Source of the DNA: JAISFI01 sp031553775
Lineage (GTDB): Bacteria > Bacteroidota > Bacteroidia > Bacteroidales > Azobacteroidaceae
NCBI GenBank assembly: GCA_031553775.1
Contig: JAVBLA010000018.1
Span: forward strand, 43,158-107,157
Direction: 5' to 3'
DNA length: 64,000 bases
Shown here: positions 19,394 to 27,308 of the stretch, piece after piece
How the letters are laid out: each line of letters begins with the position of its first letter
How positions within the stretch are numbered: position 1 is the first letter of the stretch
The notes under the pieces: generated by a model
What the model was told of the DNA's origin: nothing
Databases searched by the model: none
What the model saw: the letters and a program-made list of their open reading frames with translations, nothing else
Program-made: the position numbers and the translations under genes

Positions 19394-20502
19394 TCATTCA
19401 AAATATTTACAATTTGATTAGCTTCTTTCTCCTCCATAACCGGGCTTATCGGCAAAGATAGAACTTCTTTATGCATCATTTCTGTTATTGGATAACAATA
19501 ATCATTCCATTCACTATAACATTGTTGCTTATGTGGGGGTATTGGATAATGAATTTGCGTTTGAAGTCTGTTTTCCTCCAGATATTTCTGTAAAAGATCT
19601 CTTTTCCGGCATCGAACTACAAATAAGTGATGTACATGTGACAATGGATTATCTGGCTGCTCCGGAAGAATTATCTTTTCGTTTTTTATTTTATCTAAAT
19701 AATAAGCTGCAATATTTCTTCTGATTTCATTCTCGGCATCCAAATAGTTAAGTTTTACAGAAAGAAATGCTGCCTGAATTTCATCCATCCGACTATTTAA
19801 TCCTTGATACTTATTTATATATTTTTCCTGAGAACCATAATTTGCCAATGCCCGAATAATAGCAGCTAGTTCATCATCATTAGTAGTTACAGCTCCACTA
19901 TCTCCCAATGCACCCAAATTTTTCCCCGGATAAAAGCTGTTTCCTGCAGCATCACCTAAATTTCCTGTATGGTTTTTAGTCCCATCTTTCCCAAAATGAT
20001 AAGCCCCAATGGCCTGAGCATTATCTTCAATAATTTTTAAATTATATTTTTTCGCAATTTTTTCAAGGTTTTCCGACCAACAAGCACGTCCATACAAATG
20101 CACAATCATGATGGCTTTGGTTCTTGCCGTTATTACTTTCTCAATCAACGAAACATCTATGTTATAAGTATGTATATCCGGTTCAACCAATACTGGTTTT
20201 AATCGGTTATCTGTTATGGCTAAAATTGAAGCAATATAAGTATTGGCAGGTACAATCACTTCATCTCCTTCTTGCATAATACCTAATTCTATATATGCTC
20301 TCAGAATCAGCCGCAATGCATCCAATCCATTAGCACAAGCAACCACATGCTTTGAACCTATATAATTACTAAGTTGCTGCTCAAATATCCTCACTCTATC
20401 TCCGAGTAAAAACCAACCTGCATCAATAACTTCTGCTGCAACCTGCTTAAGTTCATCAGCATATTGTGCATTTATTTTTTGTAAATCAAGAAATTTGATC
20501 AT
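19384..20502 (-). CDS. fdtB: FdtB/QdtB-like dTDP-3-keto-6-deoxyhexose 3-aminotransferase
   Basis: 372 residues, DegT/DnrJ/EryC1 family. The opening IKFLDLQKINAQYADEL matches 3-aminotransferases of the FdtB/QdtB/WbpE group. PLP contacts are expected around VACANGLDALRL, IEDNAQAIGA and the lysine in FYPGKNLGALGDSGAV. In characterised pathways the enzyme aminates the C3 ketone formed by an FdtA or QdtA ketoisomerase. Two such ketoisomerase genes lie 2.3 kb upstream in the same operon, supporting dTDP-Fuc3N or dTDP-Qui3N as product. A WbpE-like role on UDP-3-keto-uronic acids is the main alternative, because a Gfo/Idh/MocA oxidoreductase is also present in the locus. Confidence 0.82.
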   Translation of the reverse strand: MIKFLDLQKINAQYADELKQVAAEVIDAGWFLLGDRVRIFEQQLSNYIGSKHVVACANGLDALRLILRAYIELGIMQEGDEVIVPANTYIASILAITDNRLKPVLVEPDIHTYNIDVSLIEKVITARTKAIMIVHLYGRACWSENLEKIAKKYNLKIIEDNAQAIGAYHFGKDGTKNHTGNLGDAAGNSFYPGKNLGALGDSGAVTTNDDELAAIIRALANYGSQEKYINKYQGLNSRMDEIQAAFLSVKLNYLDAENEIRRNIAAYYLDKIKNEKIILPEQPDNPLSHVHHLFVVRCRKRDLLQKYLEENRLQTQIHYPIPPHKQQCYSEWNDYCYPITEMMHKEVLSLPISPVMEEKEANQIVNILNEWN

Positions 20503-20506
20503 ACCT

Positions 20507-21223
20507 TTATTTCAATTTTGCCACTATATATATCTCTGCTGCAATTTCAGGATATTGTTCTCCTAGTTTCATAAAAGCCGCTATCATTTCAGGAGTCCAA
20601 GATTGTTCTATTTGCTTATTAGATAGGGGTTTTAGCCAGTATCCACCTATCTTTTCGATGAATAAATCTGATAAAATAAAATCATTTTTGAATTCATCAA
20701 ATGTATACACTCTTTTATGTACATGATGCCTATCTAACTCTGAAAATGCTTTTATATGAGAGAGTAAACCCATTTCTACAGCCGCCTGTCTATGAATTGA
20801 ATTTGCATTTGGAACTGCTGCCAAAATCACACCATCTGGAGATAAAAATTGTTTTATGTGTTTTAATACAAGTACAGGATCGTCCACATGCTCCAAAACA
20901 TGTCCTAATATAATTGTTTGAAATTTTTTATCCGTATAAAAATTTTCAAACATTGAATGATAAACTTCTGCTTTAGGATATTTCTTTCTAAGTTCATCAC
21001 AAAAAACAGAAGATCCATCGACTAATGTTAGAGATTGTCCTAATGCATCAATCATATTTGTCATAATACCTTCTGCTGGGCCTAATTCCAAAACAGGACC
21101 TTTACTGATATAGGGTAAAAATATTTTAAATGAATATCGAATTGTTTCTGCATTTACTTCTGTAGCATAAAGTGAATCTAAAGCAATTCTATCCAAAATC
21201 TTAAAAGAAACATTTTTATTCAT
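20507..21223 (-). CDS. SAM-dependent methyltransferase (class I)
   Basis: 238 residues with a class I Rossmann methyltransferase core: motif I as VLELGPAEGIMT, the acidic strand-2 residue in LTLVDGSS, and motif IV/post-I region QTIILGHVLEHVDDP with the following LSPDGVILAAVPN. The gene overlaps the HAD gene by 4 bases and ends 4 bases before fdtB, so it belongs to the amino-sugar block. Possible targets are the amino or hydroxyl groups of the dideoxy sugar, or a terminal residue. The sequence does not tell which. Confidence 0.82.
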   Translation of the reverse strand: MNKNVSFKILDRIALDSLYATEVNAETIRYSFKIFLPYISKGPVLELGPAEGIMTNMIDALGQSLTLVDGSSVFCDELRKKYPKAEVYHSMFENFYTDKKFQTIILGHVLEHVDDPVLVLKHIKQFLSPDGVILAAVPNANSIHRQAAVEMGLLSHIKAFSELDRHHVHKRVYTFDEFKNDFILSDLFIEKIGGYWLKPLSNKQIEQSWTPEMIAAFMKLGEQYPEIAAEIYIVAKLK

Positions 21224-21855
21224 ATACGATATATTAATTTATTTACTATTTCTTGCAAACTTCCATACGGTTTTACTCCTTTTTTTTCCCAAAATTCATT
21301 TGACCGGAAACCATAGTTTACAGGATAAAATGCACAGGCAGATAAATCCGAAAGAAACATATCTCCCTCAGTATCTCCTACTACCGCAAAGATAGAAGTA
21401 TTATCCAAAGACATATGCTTGTTTACTCCAACATTTCCCCGATTACTAACTACTATAATTTTTGAAAAAAACTTCATTATATCCAATTTTAATAATTGCC
21501 ATAATGCATTATTTTTATTAGCACGGGCTGTAACTAAACTCAGACTATAGTCTTCTTTCAAAGACATTAATGATGGCAAAGCATCAGCATACAAGCTATC
21601 ATACCTTAAATATCTCTTATATTCAATCACTTTCACCCAATGATTCATTATCACAGCTGCATTAGGAATCTTCTTGGATTGCAAATATTCTAATCCTGCC
21701 TTTCCTGACGACTTATATGGAACAAAGTCTGCAAAATCAGTATACTTATAATGAGTATCATTAATTTTGTTTATGCTGTCCGACAAGACAATAGCATGAC
21801 GCAATCTACTATCCAATAACGTTCCATCTAAATCAAAAACTAAATTTTTCTTCAT
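21220..21855 (-). CDS. HAD family hydrolase
   Basis: 211 residues from the ATG at 21855; a GTG three codons upstream is less likely. The N-terminal HAD motif I is NLVFDLDGTLLDS with the nucleophile Asp. The Thr/Ser motif is LSLVTARANKN, and the C-terminal motif is VVGDTEGDM. HAD proteins of this type are usually phosphatases acting on small phosphorylated metabolites. The gene lies 13 bases behind the ATP-grasp gene and overlaps the methyltransferase by 4 bases. It may supply or dephosphorylate the acid that the ATP-grasp protein ligates. That is context inference. Confidence 0.78.
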   Translation of the reverse strand: MKKNLVFDLDGTLLDSRLRHAIVLSDSINKINDTHYKYTDFADFVPYKSSGKAGLEYLQSKKIPNAAVIMNHWVKVIEYKRYLRYDSLYADALPSLMSLKEDYSLSLVTARANKNNALWQLLKLDIMKFFSKIIVVSNRGNVGVNKHMSLDNTSIFAVVGDTEGDMFLSDLSACAFYPVNYGFRSNEFWEKKGVKPYGSLQEIVNKLIYRI

Positions 21856-21868
21856 TACATCCACACTC

Positions 21869-22804
21869 CTATTTAGTCACAAGCTCCTCATAAACACGCA
21901 AAACAATTCTACCTTCCGGAACATCATTTAAATATTTCAAATAATCATTCTCTCCGGACAGTAAAGATAAGAATGCAGAAGCAATATCAAATCCGGCAGC
22001 TGTACTTAAAGCTGTTCCGGCTCCAAGTCTCAGATTAAAATCTGTTAGACTCCACTTAAAATCTTTATTTTTCATAAATTGAATACATGATGCTATTGGC
22101 AGTTCCGAAATAGTATCAATTTTTTTGATTATACTCTCAATTTCGGGATCATTGTAAAAATGGGCTTTTGTACATACTCCCGACTTAACCTCCAGTCTTT
22201 CCCTACAAATATATTTGAGCTCAGTTCCATTTTTAAATACTTCTACAGTAACCTCTGGGTATTGAAGAATTTCCTGAACTATAACATCATCTTCCCATGG
22301 GATATCCTTCCCTTTCAATACTCTCGCATTTCTTGAGCCAAAACCAATATTGGGCTTAACAAAATAATTATCATCTTTATTATAATCACTTTGATAATAT
22401 TGTTTGGGAGTAAGAATTCCATTTACAGAAAGAAAATCAGCTGTTTTACTTTTTGTTCCAAAAATCTCTGACATACGATAAGATGATGCTGTTGAAAGAA
22501 CATTCAACACGAATAGATCCTTATTATCAGAAGGAAACTGAAGCAGGTCAAGATCAATTAGAGGAACAAGAATATCTATTTTCTCCTTTCTCAACAAATC
22601 TAACATATAGGAATAATAGGTAGAAGTTGAGATATTGGGAAGTTGATAATAATAATCAGAAAAAATTGAAGCTGGAACTAAACACTTTTCATTAATATCC
22701 CCAATACATAAGATAAAATTCTCGGAGAATTTTTTTTTAATTAATTTGCTTAATTGCCATGCTGTAGCAGTTCCTCCCGCAAGTATCAGTATTTTCTTTT
22801 TCAT
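21869..22804 (-). CDS. ATP-grasp family ligase
   Basis: 311 residues. It starts KILILAGGTATAWQLSK, a pre-ATP-grasp Rossmann-like segment. The ATP-binding region includes YFVKPNIGFGSRNARVL (lysine and glycine loop) and VIVQEIL. The metal-binding pattern is DFNLRLGAGTALS, where D-x-N-x-R replaces the common E-x-N-x-R. ATP-grasp enzymes join a carboxylate to an amine, thiol or similar via an acyl phosphate. The gene shares one base with the ketoisomerase start and is followed by the HAD gene. No acetyltransferase is visible in this amino-sugar block, so this enzyme is a candidate for acylating the amino sugar. That role is hypothetical. Confidence 0.78.
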   Translation of the reverse strand: MKKKILILAGGTATAWQLSKLIKKKFSENFILCIGDINEKCLVPASIFSDYYYQLPNISTSTYYSYMLDLLRKEKIDILVPLIDLDLLQFPSDNKDLFVLNVLSTASSYRMSEIFGTKSKTADFLSVNGILTPKQYYQSDYNKDDNYFVKPNIGFGSRNARVLKGKDIPWEDDVIVQEILQYPEVTVEVFKNGTELKYICRERLEVKSGVCTKAHFYNDPEIESIIKKIDTISELPIASCIQFMKNKDFKWSLTDFNLRLGAGTALSTAAGFDIASAFLSLLSGENDYLKYLNDVPEGRIVLRVYEELVTK

Positions 22805-23226
22805 CAGATACTATTATTCTTATATTTTAAGAATTCACTATAATTTCTAATATAATCTGCTTCGTCATATTCATGCGAAGCTAAAACCAAGCAAGTGGAT
22901 CCTGCTGAAAAATTATCTATTTCCCGCCATAAACCTGGAACAATTAATAAACCTTGGTAAGGTCGGTTTAATGTTATTGTTCTTTTTACTTTTCCATCAT
23001 TCAATATAACATCAAAACTTCCTCCTGCAGCTATTATTAATTGACTCAATTCCCTATGTGCATGACCGCCCCGACTTTCCCCTCCCGGTATATCATAAAG
23101 ATAATACACTCTCTTTACCTCAAAAGGGATTGATTCAAAATTCTCAACTACTGTGATATTCCCTTTTTCGTGGGCATGCTTATTAAATTCTAAAATTGTA
23201 CAATCAAAGACTGTTGTTGTTTTCAT
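22804..23226 (-). CDS. FdtA/QdtA-like dTDP-4-keto-6-deoxyglucose 3,4-ketoisomerase (WxcM-like cupin)
   Basis: 140-residue single-cupin protein. It keeps the family signature RGGHAHREL with both histidines of the H-x-H pair (H55 and H57), a tyrosine at 44 (YLYDIPGG) and GSFDVILNDG. Characterised FdtA and QdtA use a Tyr and the two His residues to move the keto group from C4 to C3 of dTDP-4-keto-6-deoxyglucose. The RmlA/RmlB supply and an FdtB-like aminotransferase are in the same locus. It overlaps its paralogue by 4 bases. Whether the product is the galacto (Fuc3N) or gluco (Qui3N) type cannot be decided here. Confidence 0.8.
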   Translation of the reverse strand: MKTTTVFDCTILEFNKHAHEKGNITVVENFESIPFEVKRVYYLYDIPGGESRGGHAHRELSQLIIAAGGSFDVILNDGKVKRTITLNRPYQGLLIVPGLWREIDNFSAGSTCLVLASHEYDEADYIRNYSEFLKYKNNSI

Positions 23227-23627
23227 AATTGCCTTTCTTTTTTATACAATTCAAAATCCCGAATATAATCTTGCTCAGAGAAATAAGTAGATGAAAGAAT
23301 CAGGGCCAATGAATTTGTCGAAAAATTTTCAATATGTCTCCACATCATTTGAGGAATATAAAGGCCATAGTAAGATCGATTCAGGCTATATTTTATTTCC
23401 TTTTTTCCATCATTTAATACAAGATCAAAGCTACCCGAAATTGCGACAATAAACTCTTCGCTTTCCCGATAGGCATGCCCTCCTCTTTCAACTCCTCCTG
23501 GAACATCGTAAATCCAGAATATTCTCTTTATGTTAAAAGGAATGTGCGTTTTTCCCTCAATAAATGTAAGATTACCACGAGGATCTACTATTTTGGGTAA
23601 CTGAATTATTTTTGGTTCTATATTCAT
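23223..23627 (-). CDS. Second FdtA/WxcM-like cupin, H-x-H changed to H-x-Y
   Basis: 134 residues, a paralogue of the following gene with the same blocks in order: DPRGNLTFIEG, YDVPGGVERGG, GSFDLVLNDG and DYIRDFELY. The diagnostic motif reads RGGHAYRES, so the second His of the H-x-H pair is Tyr53; the first His (H51) and a Tyr at 40 remain. That His is regarded as catalytic in studied ketoisomerases. The protein may therefore have another specificity, be a partner subunit, or be inactive. It overlaps wzt and its paralogue by 4 bases each. Confidence 0.75.
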   Translation of the reverse strand: MNIEPKIIQLPKIVDPRGNLTFIEGKTHIPFNIKRIFWIYDVPGGVERGGHAYRESEEFIVAISGSFDLVLNDGKKEIKYSLNRSYYGLYIPQMMWRHIENFSTNSLALILSSTYFSEQDYIRDFELYKKERQL

Positions 23628-24892
23628 TGAAAAATAATATCGTAGTTTATATTTGGATGTATTACGCCAGGCATAATATTAGAATTAGTGCCATGACTTT
23701 CATTTTGAACTTCAAAACCAATAAAATCCTTTATTCCAAATAAAAGATAACGTTGATTTTCTCCAAAGATAAGATTAAAAATATAATTTCCGGCATTTAA
23801 CAAATGAGGCGGCAATGTACCTTTCACCGTATATACCCCTTTTCTTGAATCATTATTTTGAGAGAGGAGAACACCTCCATGATACACCATCACTTCTTCT
23901 ATCGTTTTTAATTCGAAAGTAGCATCTAAATTAGTATTAATCTTTTCATTATAAAATGTCAATTCGAAGACAATACCACTTGAAATAGAGATAATTTCAC
24001 CATTTAACGGACGAACATCAAATTTTAAAATCCGAATATTTTCATTTCCCAAAGCTGTTTCTATACTTCCTTCATGTTGGTATGACATATTTGTATTATG
24101 ACTATTCTGGTAGTGTATTACTGCATCCATTGCTGTTCCTGAAAAGTCATAACAACCATTTTTCAGCACATAACCAGTATTACACAAACTCTTTATGGCC
24201 GCCATATTATGGCTTACAAACAAAACAGTTCTGCCATCGCTACGGGAAACATCCTGCATTTTCCCAATTGCTTTTTTCTGAAACTCGGCATCTCCAACAG
24301 CCAAAACTTCGTCGACGACCAAAATTTCAGGCTCAAGATGAGCCGCAATTGAGAAACCGAGCCGCACCATCATCCCTGAAGAATAACGTTTAACCGGAGT
24401 ATCAATATATCGTTCAACTCCTGCAAAATCAACAATTTCATCAAATTTTCGATCTATTTCAGAACGAGTCATTCCCATAATACAACCATTCATATAAACA
24501 TTTTCACGTCCGGTTAATTCAGGATGAAATCCAGTCCCTACTTCCAGTAAAGAAGCAATTCTACCTTTAGCTTTGATACTTCCGGTAGTAGGAGCCGTAA
24601 CTCTGGACAGGATTTTAAGCAAAGTGGATTTTCCTGCCCCATTTTTACCTATAATTCCAAGTATCTCTCCCTGTCTCACTTCAAAATCAATATTTTGAAG
24701 CGCCCAAACATACTCACTTGAACCTTTTTTAGAACGATCGTTAGACTCTCCGATTTTCAAATAAGGGTCTTCCTTTTGTAATATATTCATCTGCCACCAT
24801 CGATTCAGATCATGGCTCAATGTTTTTGTACTAACAATGCCTAAACGATATTGTTTAGATATATTTTCAAATTTAATTGATACTTCGCTCAT
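23624..24892 (-). CDS. wzt: Wzt-type polysaccharide ABC exporter ATPase with C-terminal domain
   Basis: 422 residues. The nucleotide-binding domain (about 1-245) has Walker A GKNGAGKST, the signature YSSGMMVRL, Walker B EILVVDEVLAVGD and switch FVSHN. The remaining 175 residues form a beta-rich extension in the position of the Wzt carbohydrate-binding domain, which in characterised O-antigen exporters recognises the modified non-reducing end of the chain. Its partner permease is encoded 5 kb upstream at 29953-30813 instead of next door. The start overlaps the SGNH gene by 20 bases. It probably exports the undecaprenyl-linked polysaccharide across the inner membrane. Confidence 0.9.
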   Translation of the reverse strand: MSEVSIKFENISKQYRLGIVSTKTLSHDLNRWWQMNILQKEDPYLKIGESNDRSKKGSSEYVWALQNIDFEVRQGEILGIIGKNGAGKSTLLKILSRVTAPTTGSIKAKGRIASLLEVGTGFHPELTGRENVYMNGCIMGMTRSEIDRKFDEIVDFAGVERYIDTPVKRYSSGMMVRLGFSIAAHLEPEILVVDEVLAVGDAEFQKKAIGKMQDVSRSDGRTVLFVSHNMAAIKSLCNTGYVLKNGCYDFSGTAMDAVIHYQNSHNTNMSYQHEGSIETALGNENIRILKFDVRPLNGEIISISSGIVFELTFYNEKINTNLDATFELKTIEEVMVYHGGVLLSQNNDSRKGVYTVKGTLPPHLLNAGNYIFNLIFGENQRYLLFGIKDFIGFEVQNESHGTNSNIMPGVIHPNINYDIIFQ

Positions 24893-25829
24893 TATTTTGT
24901 ATATGTTTTTTTAAATCCTCGATCAATAATTTAGTTCGGTAATCCACTCCCTTCTTTATTAAGTGATAATTTGAATCAAATAATAATGAATCAGGCATTA
25001 TATAACGTTCCGGAATTCCTAATATGGCAAAATTATTATTTTTTAGTTCAGATTCAACTCTTTTTATACCTTCAATTGCATTATTAAATGATTTTTCCTG
25101 AAAAGCCGGATATGAAACAAATAATTTTCCATTTTTTTTCTTAATCTCAGCTTGTAGTTCTTTCATGTACTTTATTATTAAATAGTTAAAACCTCCAGAA
25201 AACACGCCACTAGTTGGAGAAATGGTATCCCCTGTTTCTACACTCCAATGCCTATAACTATCACCATAGCAATTAAAAGAATTTCGTTCGTAAGAACCAT
25301 CAGGTTTATGGTTATAGTCATGATATTCTTTATAAGATAATTTTGCATAACTGAATACAGGAATAAGCTGAATCACATTTTTCAATTGCTTATAATTAAG
25401 AAATCGGATTTCTGAGTGATTGACACCCAAAATAGCGTGAGGAAGTCCCCCTTCTCCATATGCATAATCACCATAAAACTGAGCATACTCAGGAATAAGA
25501 ACCACAATATCATTTTCTTTCAAATATAAAGAAACATTATCTATCATGTATTTTAATCCAAGATTTGCAGCAATTCCCGTATTAATAGGATTCAAACTTA
25601 AAGAATCTTTTATTATTTGACTATTTAGACTGAAACTGGCACTTGATCCTCCTATAAAAATAATTCTTGGAGATGACACATTTATTAAGAGTGAATCTTT
25701 CAATATTTTCCCAAAAATCAGAGATGTTTCTTGTTTCGGTGTTGGAGGGACAATAAAAATCAAAAAGAACATCGGAAATATCAATGTCAAGCCATATAAT
25801 AATACTTTATATAAAAATTTTCGTATCAT
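24873..25829 (-). CDS. SGNH/DltD-like membrane-anchored protein, MBOAT partner (putative O-acyltransferase)
   Basis: 318 residues with one N-terminal membrane anchor (about 8-28) and a large exported domain. The motif IIFIGGSSASFSLN (about residues 55-68) has the nucleophile-serine layout of SGNH enzymes, and near the C-terminus FDSNYHLIKKG supplies the Asp and His of a D-x-x-x-H block as in PatB/DltD/AlgJ-type partners. It starts 6 bases after the stop of the MBOAT gene. Such pairs move an acyl group, usually acetate, across the membrane and onto a polysaccharide. The pairing is clear; the acyl group and acceptor are inferred. Confidence 0.7.
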   Translation of the reverse strand: MIRKFLYKVLLYGLTLIFPMFFLIFIVPPTPKQETSLIFGKILKDSLLINVSSPRIIFIGGSSASFSLNSQIIKDSLSLNPINTGIAANLGLKYMIDNVSLYLKENDIVVLIPEYAQFYGDYAYGEGGLPHAILGVNHSEIRFLNYKQLKNVIQLIPVFSYAKLSYKEYHDYNHKPDGSYERNSFNCYGDSYRHWSVETGDTISPTSGVFSGGFNYLIIKYMKELQAEIKKKNGKLFVSYPAFQEKSFNNAIEGIKRVESELKNNNFAILGIPERYIMPDSLLFDSNYHLIKKGVDYRTKLLIEDLKKHIQNNERSIN

Positions 25830-25835
25830 ATTTCA

Positions 25836-27296
25836 CTAAAACTGAAAATAAATAAATTCCTGCTTAACCCCAATAGCACCATAATACAGAGTAAGATAAG
25901 CAAGCACATAATAAAATGCTATTCGATATCCCTTTTTCCATATTTTAACTTTCGCCAAAGCATGTTGCTCCTCCCTGCCCATCCATTCAACCGCAAAAAA
26001 CAGGAATAGCATCGATGATATTCCTACTATTTCAGAGAGTAAAGTATTTACTCCCAGTTTAGGAAGAGTAAATAATGAACTGGAAAATATTTCAAGCACT
26101 ATACTCATTGCATGACCCATATTCTCCGCCCGGAAAAAGATCCATGCAAACACGGACAAGGAAAAAGTAACCGACATCTGCAAAAACTCTCTGACCGTAG
26201 GGAATATCCGACCCTGCGCTACAATATCCAGGTTCTTCCGGTTATTCTTCGTTAACATCAATGGCAAAAAATATGCCGCATTCAATGCGCCCCATACAAT
26301 AAACGTCCAATTTGCCCCATGCCAGAACCCACTGACTAAGAAAATAATAAAGGTATTCCGTATTTTCATCCACGTTCCTCCATGGCTTCCTCCCAACGGA
26401 ATATACAAATAATCCCGGAACCAGGTAGTCAACGATATATGCCAACGACGCCAAAATTCCGCAATATCCCTTGAAAAATAGGGATACGCAAAATTACGCA
26501 ATAAATCTATACCAAATAACCGGGCTGTTCCAATTGCAATATCAGAATAACCTGAAAAATCACCATATATCTGAACGGTAAAAAATAAGGCGCCCAGTAA
26601 TAATGTACTCCCGGAATAATCTGCCGAATGATTGAATATCTGATTGGCATATACTGCACAGCCATCTGCAATCACAATCTTCTTAAACAATCCCCATAAA
26701 ATCTGACGCATCCCGTCCACAGCCTTTTCATAATCAAACGTCCGCTTCTGCTTGATCTGAGGTAATAAATGAGTAGCCCGTTCGATCGGACCGGCAACCA
26801 ATAAAGGAAAAAAACTGACAAACACGGCATAATCCACAAAATTCCGTTCCGCTTTAATCCGCCTTTTATAAATATCGATTACATAAGACAGTCCATGAAA
26901 AGTATAAAAAGATATTCCAACCGGAAGAATTACCTTGATTGTAGTAGGATGTACCGTTATTCCTACCAGAGCCATCATATCAGCAAATGATTCGGCAAAG
27001 AAATTATAATATTTGAATATCCCCAAAAAACCAAGATTGATAATTACACTTAACCAAAACCAGAAACGACGGGTTGATTGGGTTTCCGATTTACACATCC
27101 GGATTCCCGTGAAATAATCCAATAAAGTAGAAAACATCAACAAGAACAGAAAACGCCAGTCCCAACAGGAGTAAAAAAAATAACTGGCCGCCAATAATAG
27201 AAAATTCTGCATCTTCAGGCTTTTATTGGTTACAAACCAATAAAAGATAAAGACTATCGGTAGAAATATTGCAAAATCAATCGAGTTAAATAGCAT
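25836..27296 (-). CDS. MBOAT family O-acyltransferase (AlgI/PatA-like)
   Basis: 486 residues with about ten membrane segments. The conserved MBOAT blocks are present: ILPVGISFYTFHGLSYVIDI, FFPLLVAGPIERA, DFSGYSDIAIG, FWRRWHISLTTWFRDYLY and the catalytic histidine in SGFWHGANWTF. Family members bring an acyl group from the cytoplasm to an exported acceptor, as AlgI does for alginate and PatA for peptidoglycan. Together with the SGNH-like gene that follows, it should O-acylate (most likely O-acetylate) the polysaccharide made by this locus. Confidence 0.92.
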   Translation of the reverse strand: MLFNSIDFAIFLPIVFIFYWFVTNKSLKMQNFLLLAASYFFYSCWDWRFLFLLMFSTLLDYFTGIRMCKSETQSTRRFWFWLSVIINLGFLGIFKYYNFFAESFADMMALVGITVHPTTIKVILPVGISFYTFHGLSYVIDIYKRRIKAERNFVDYAVFVSFFPLLVAGPIERATHLLPQIKQKRTFDYEKAVDGMRQILWGLFKKIVIADGCAVYANQIFNHSADYSGSTLLLGALFFTVQIYGDFSGYSDIAIGTARLFGIDLLRNFAYPYFSRDIAEFWRRWHISLTTWFRDYLYIPLGGSHGGTWMKIRNTFIIFLVSGFWHGANWTFIVWGALNAAYFLPLMLTKNNRKNLDIVAQGRIFPTVREFLQMSVTFSLSVFAWIFFRAENMGHAMSIVLEIFSSSLFTLPKLGVNTLLSEIVGISSMLFLFFAVEWMGREEQHALAKVKIWKKGYRIAFYYVLAYLTLYYGAIGVKQEFIYFQF

Positions 27297-27308
27297 TTCT
27301 TTATATAA

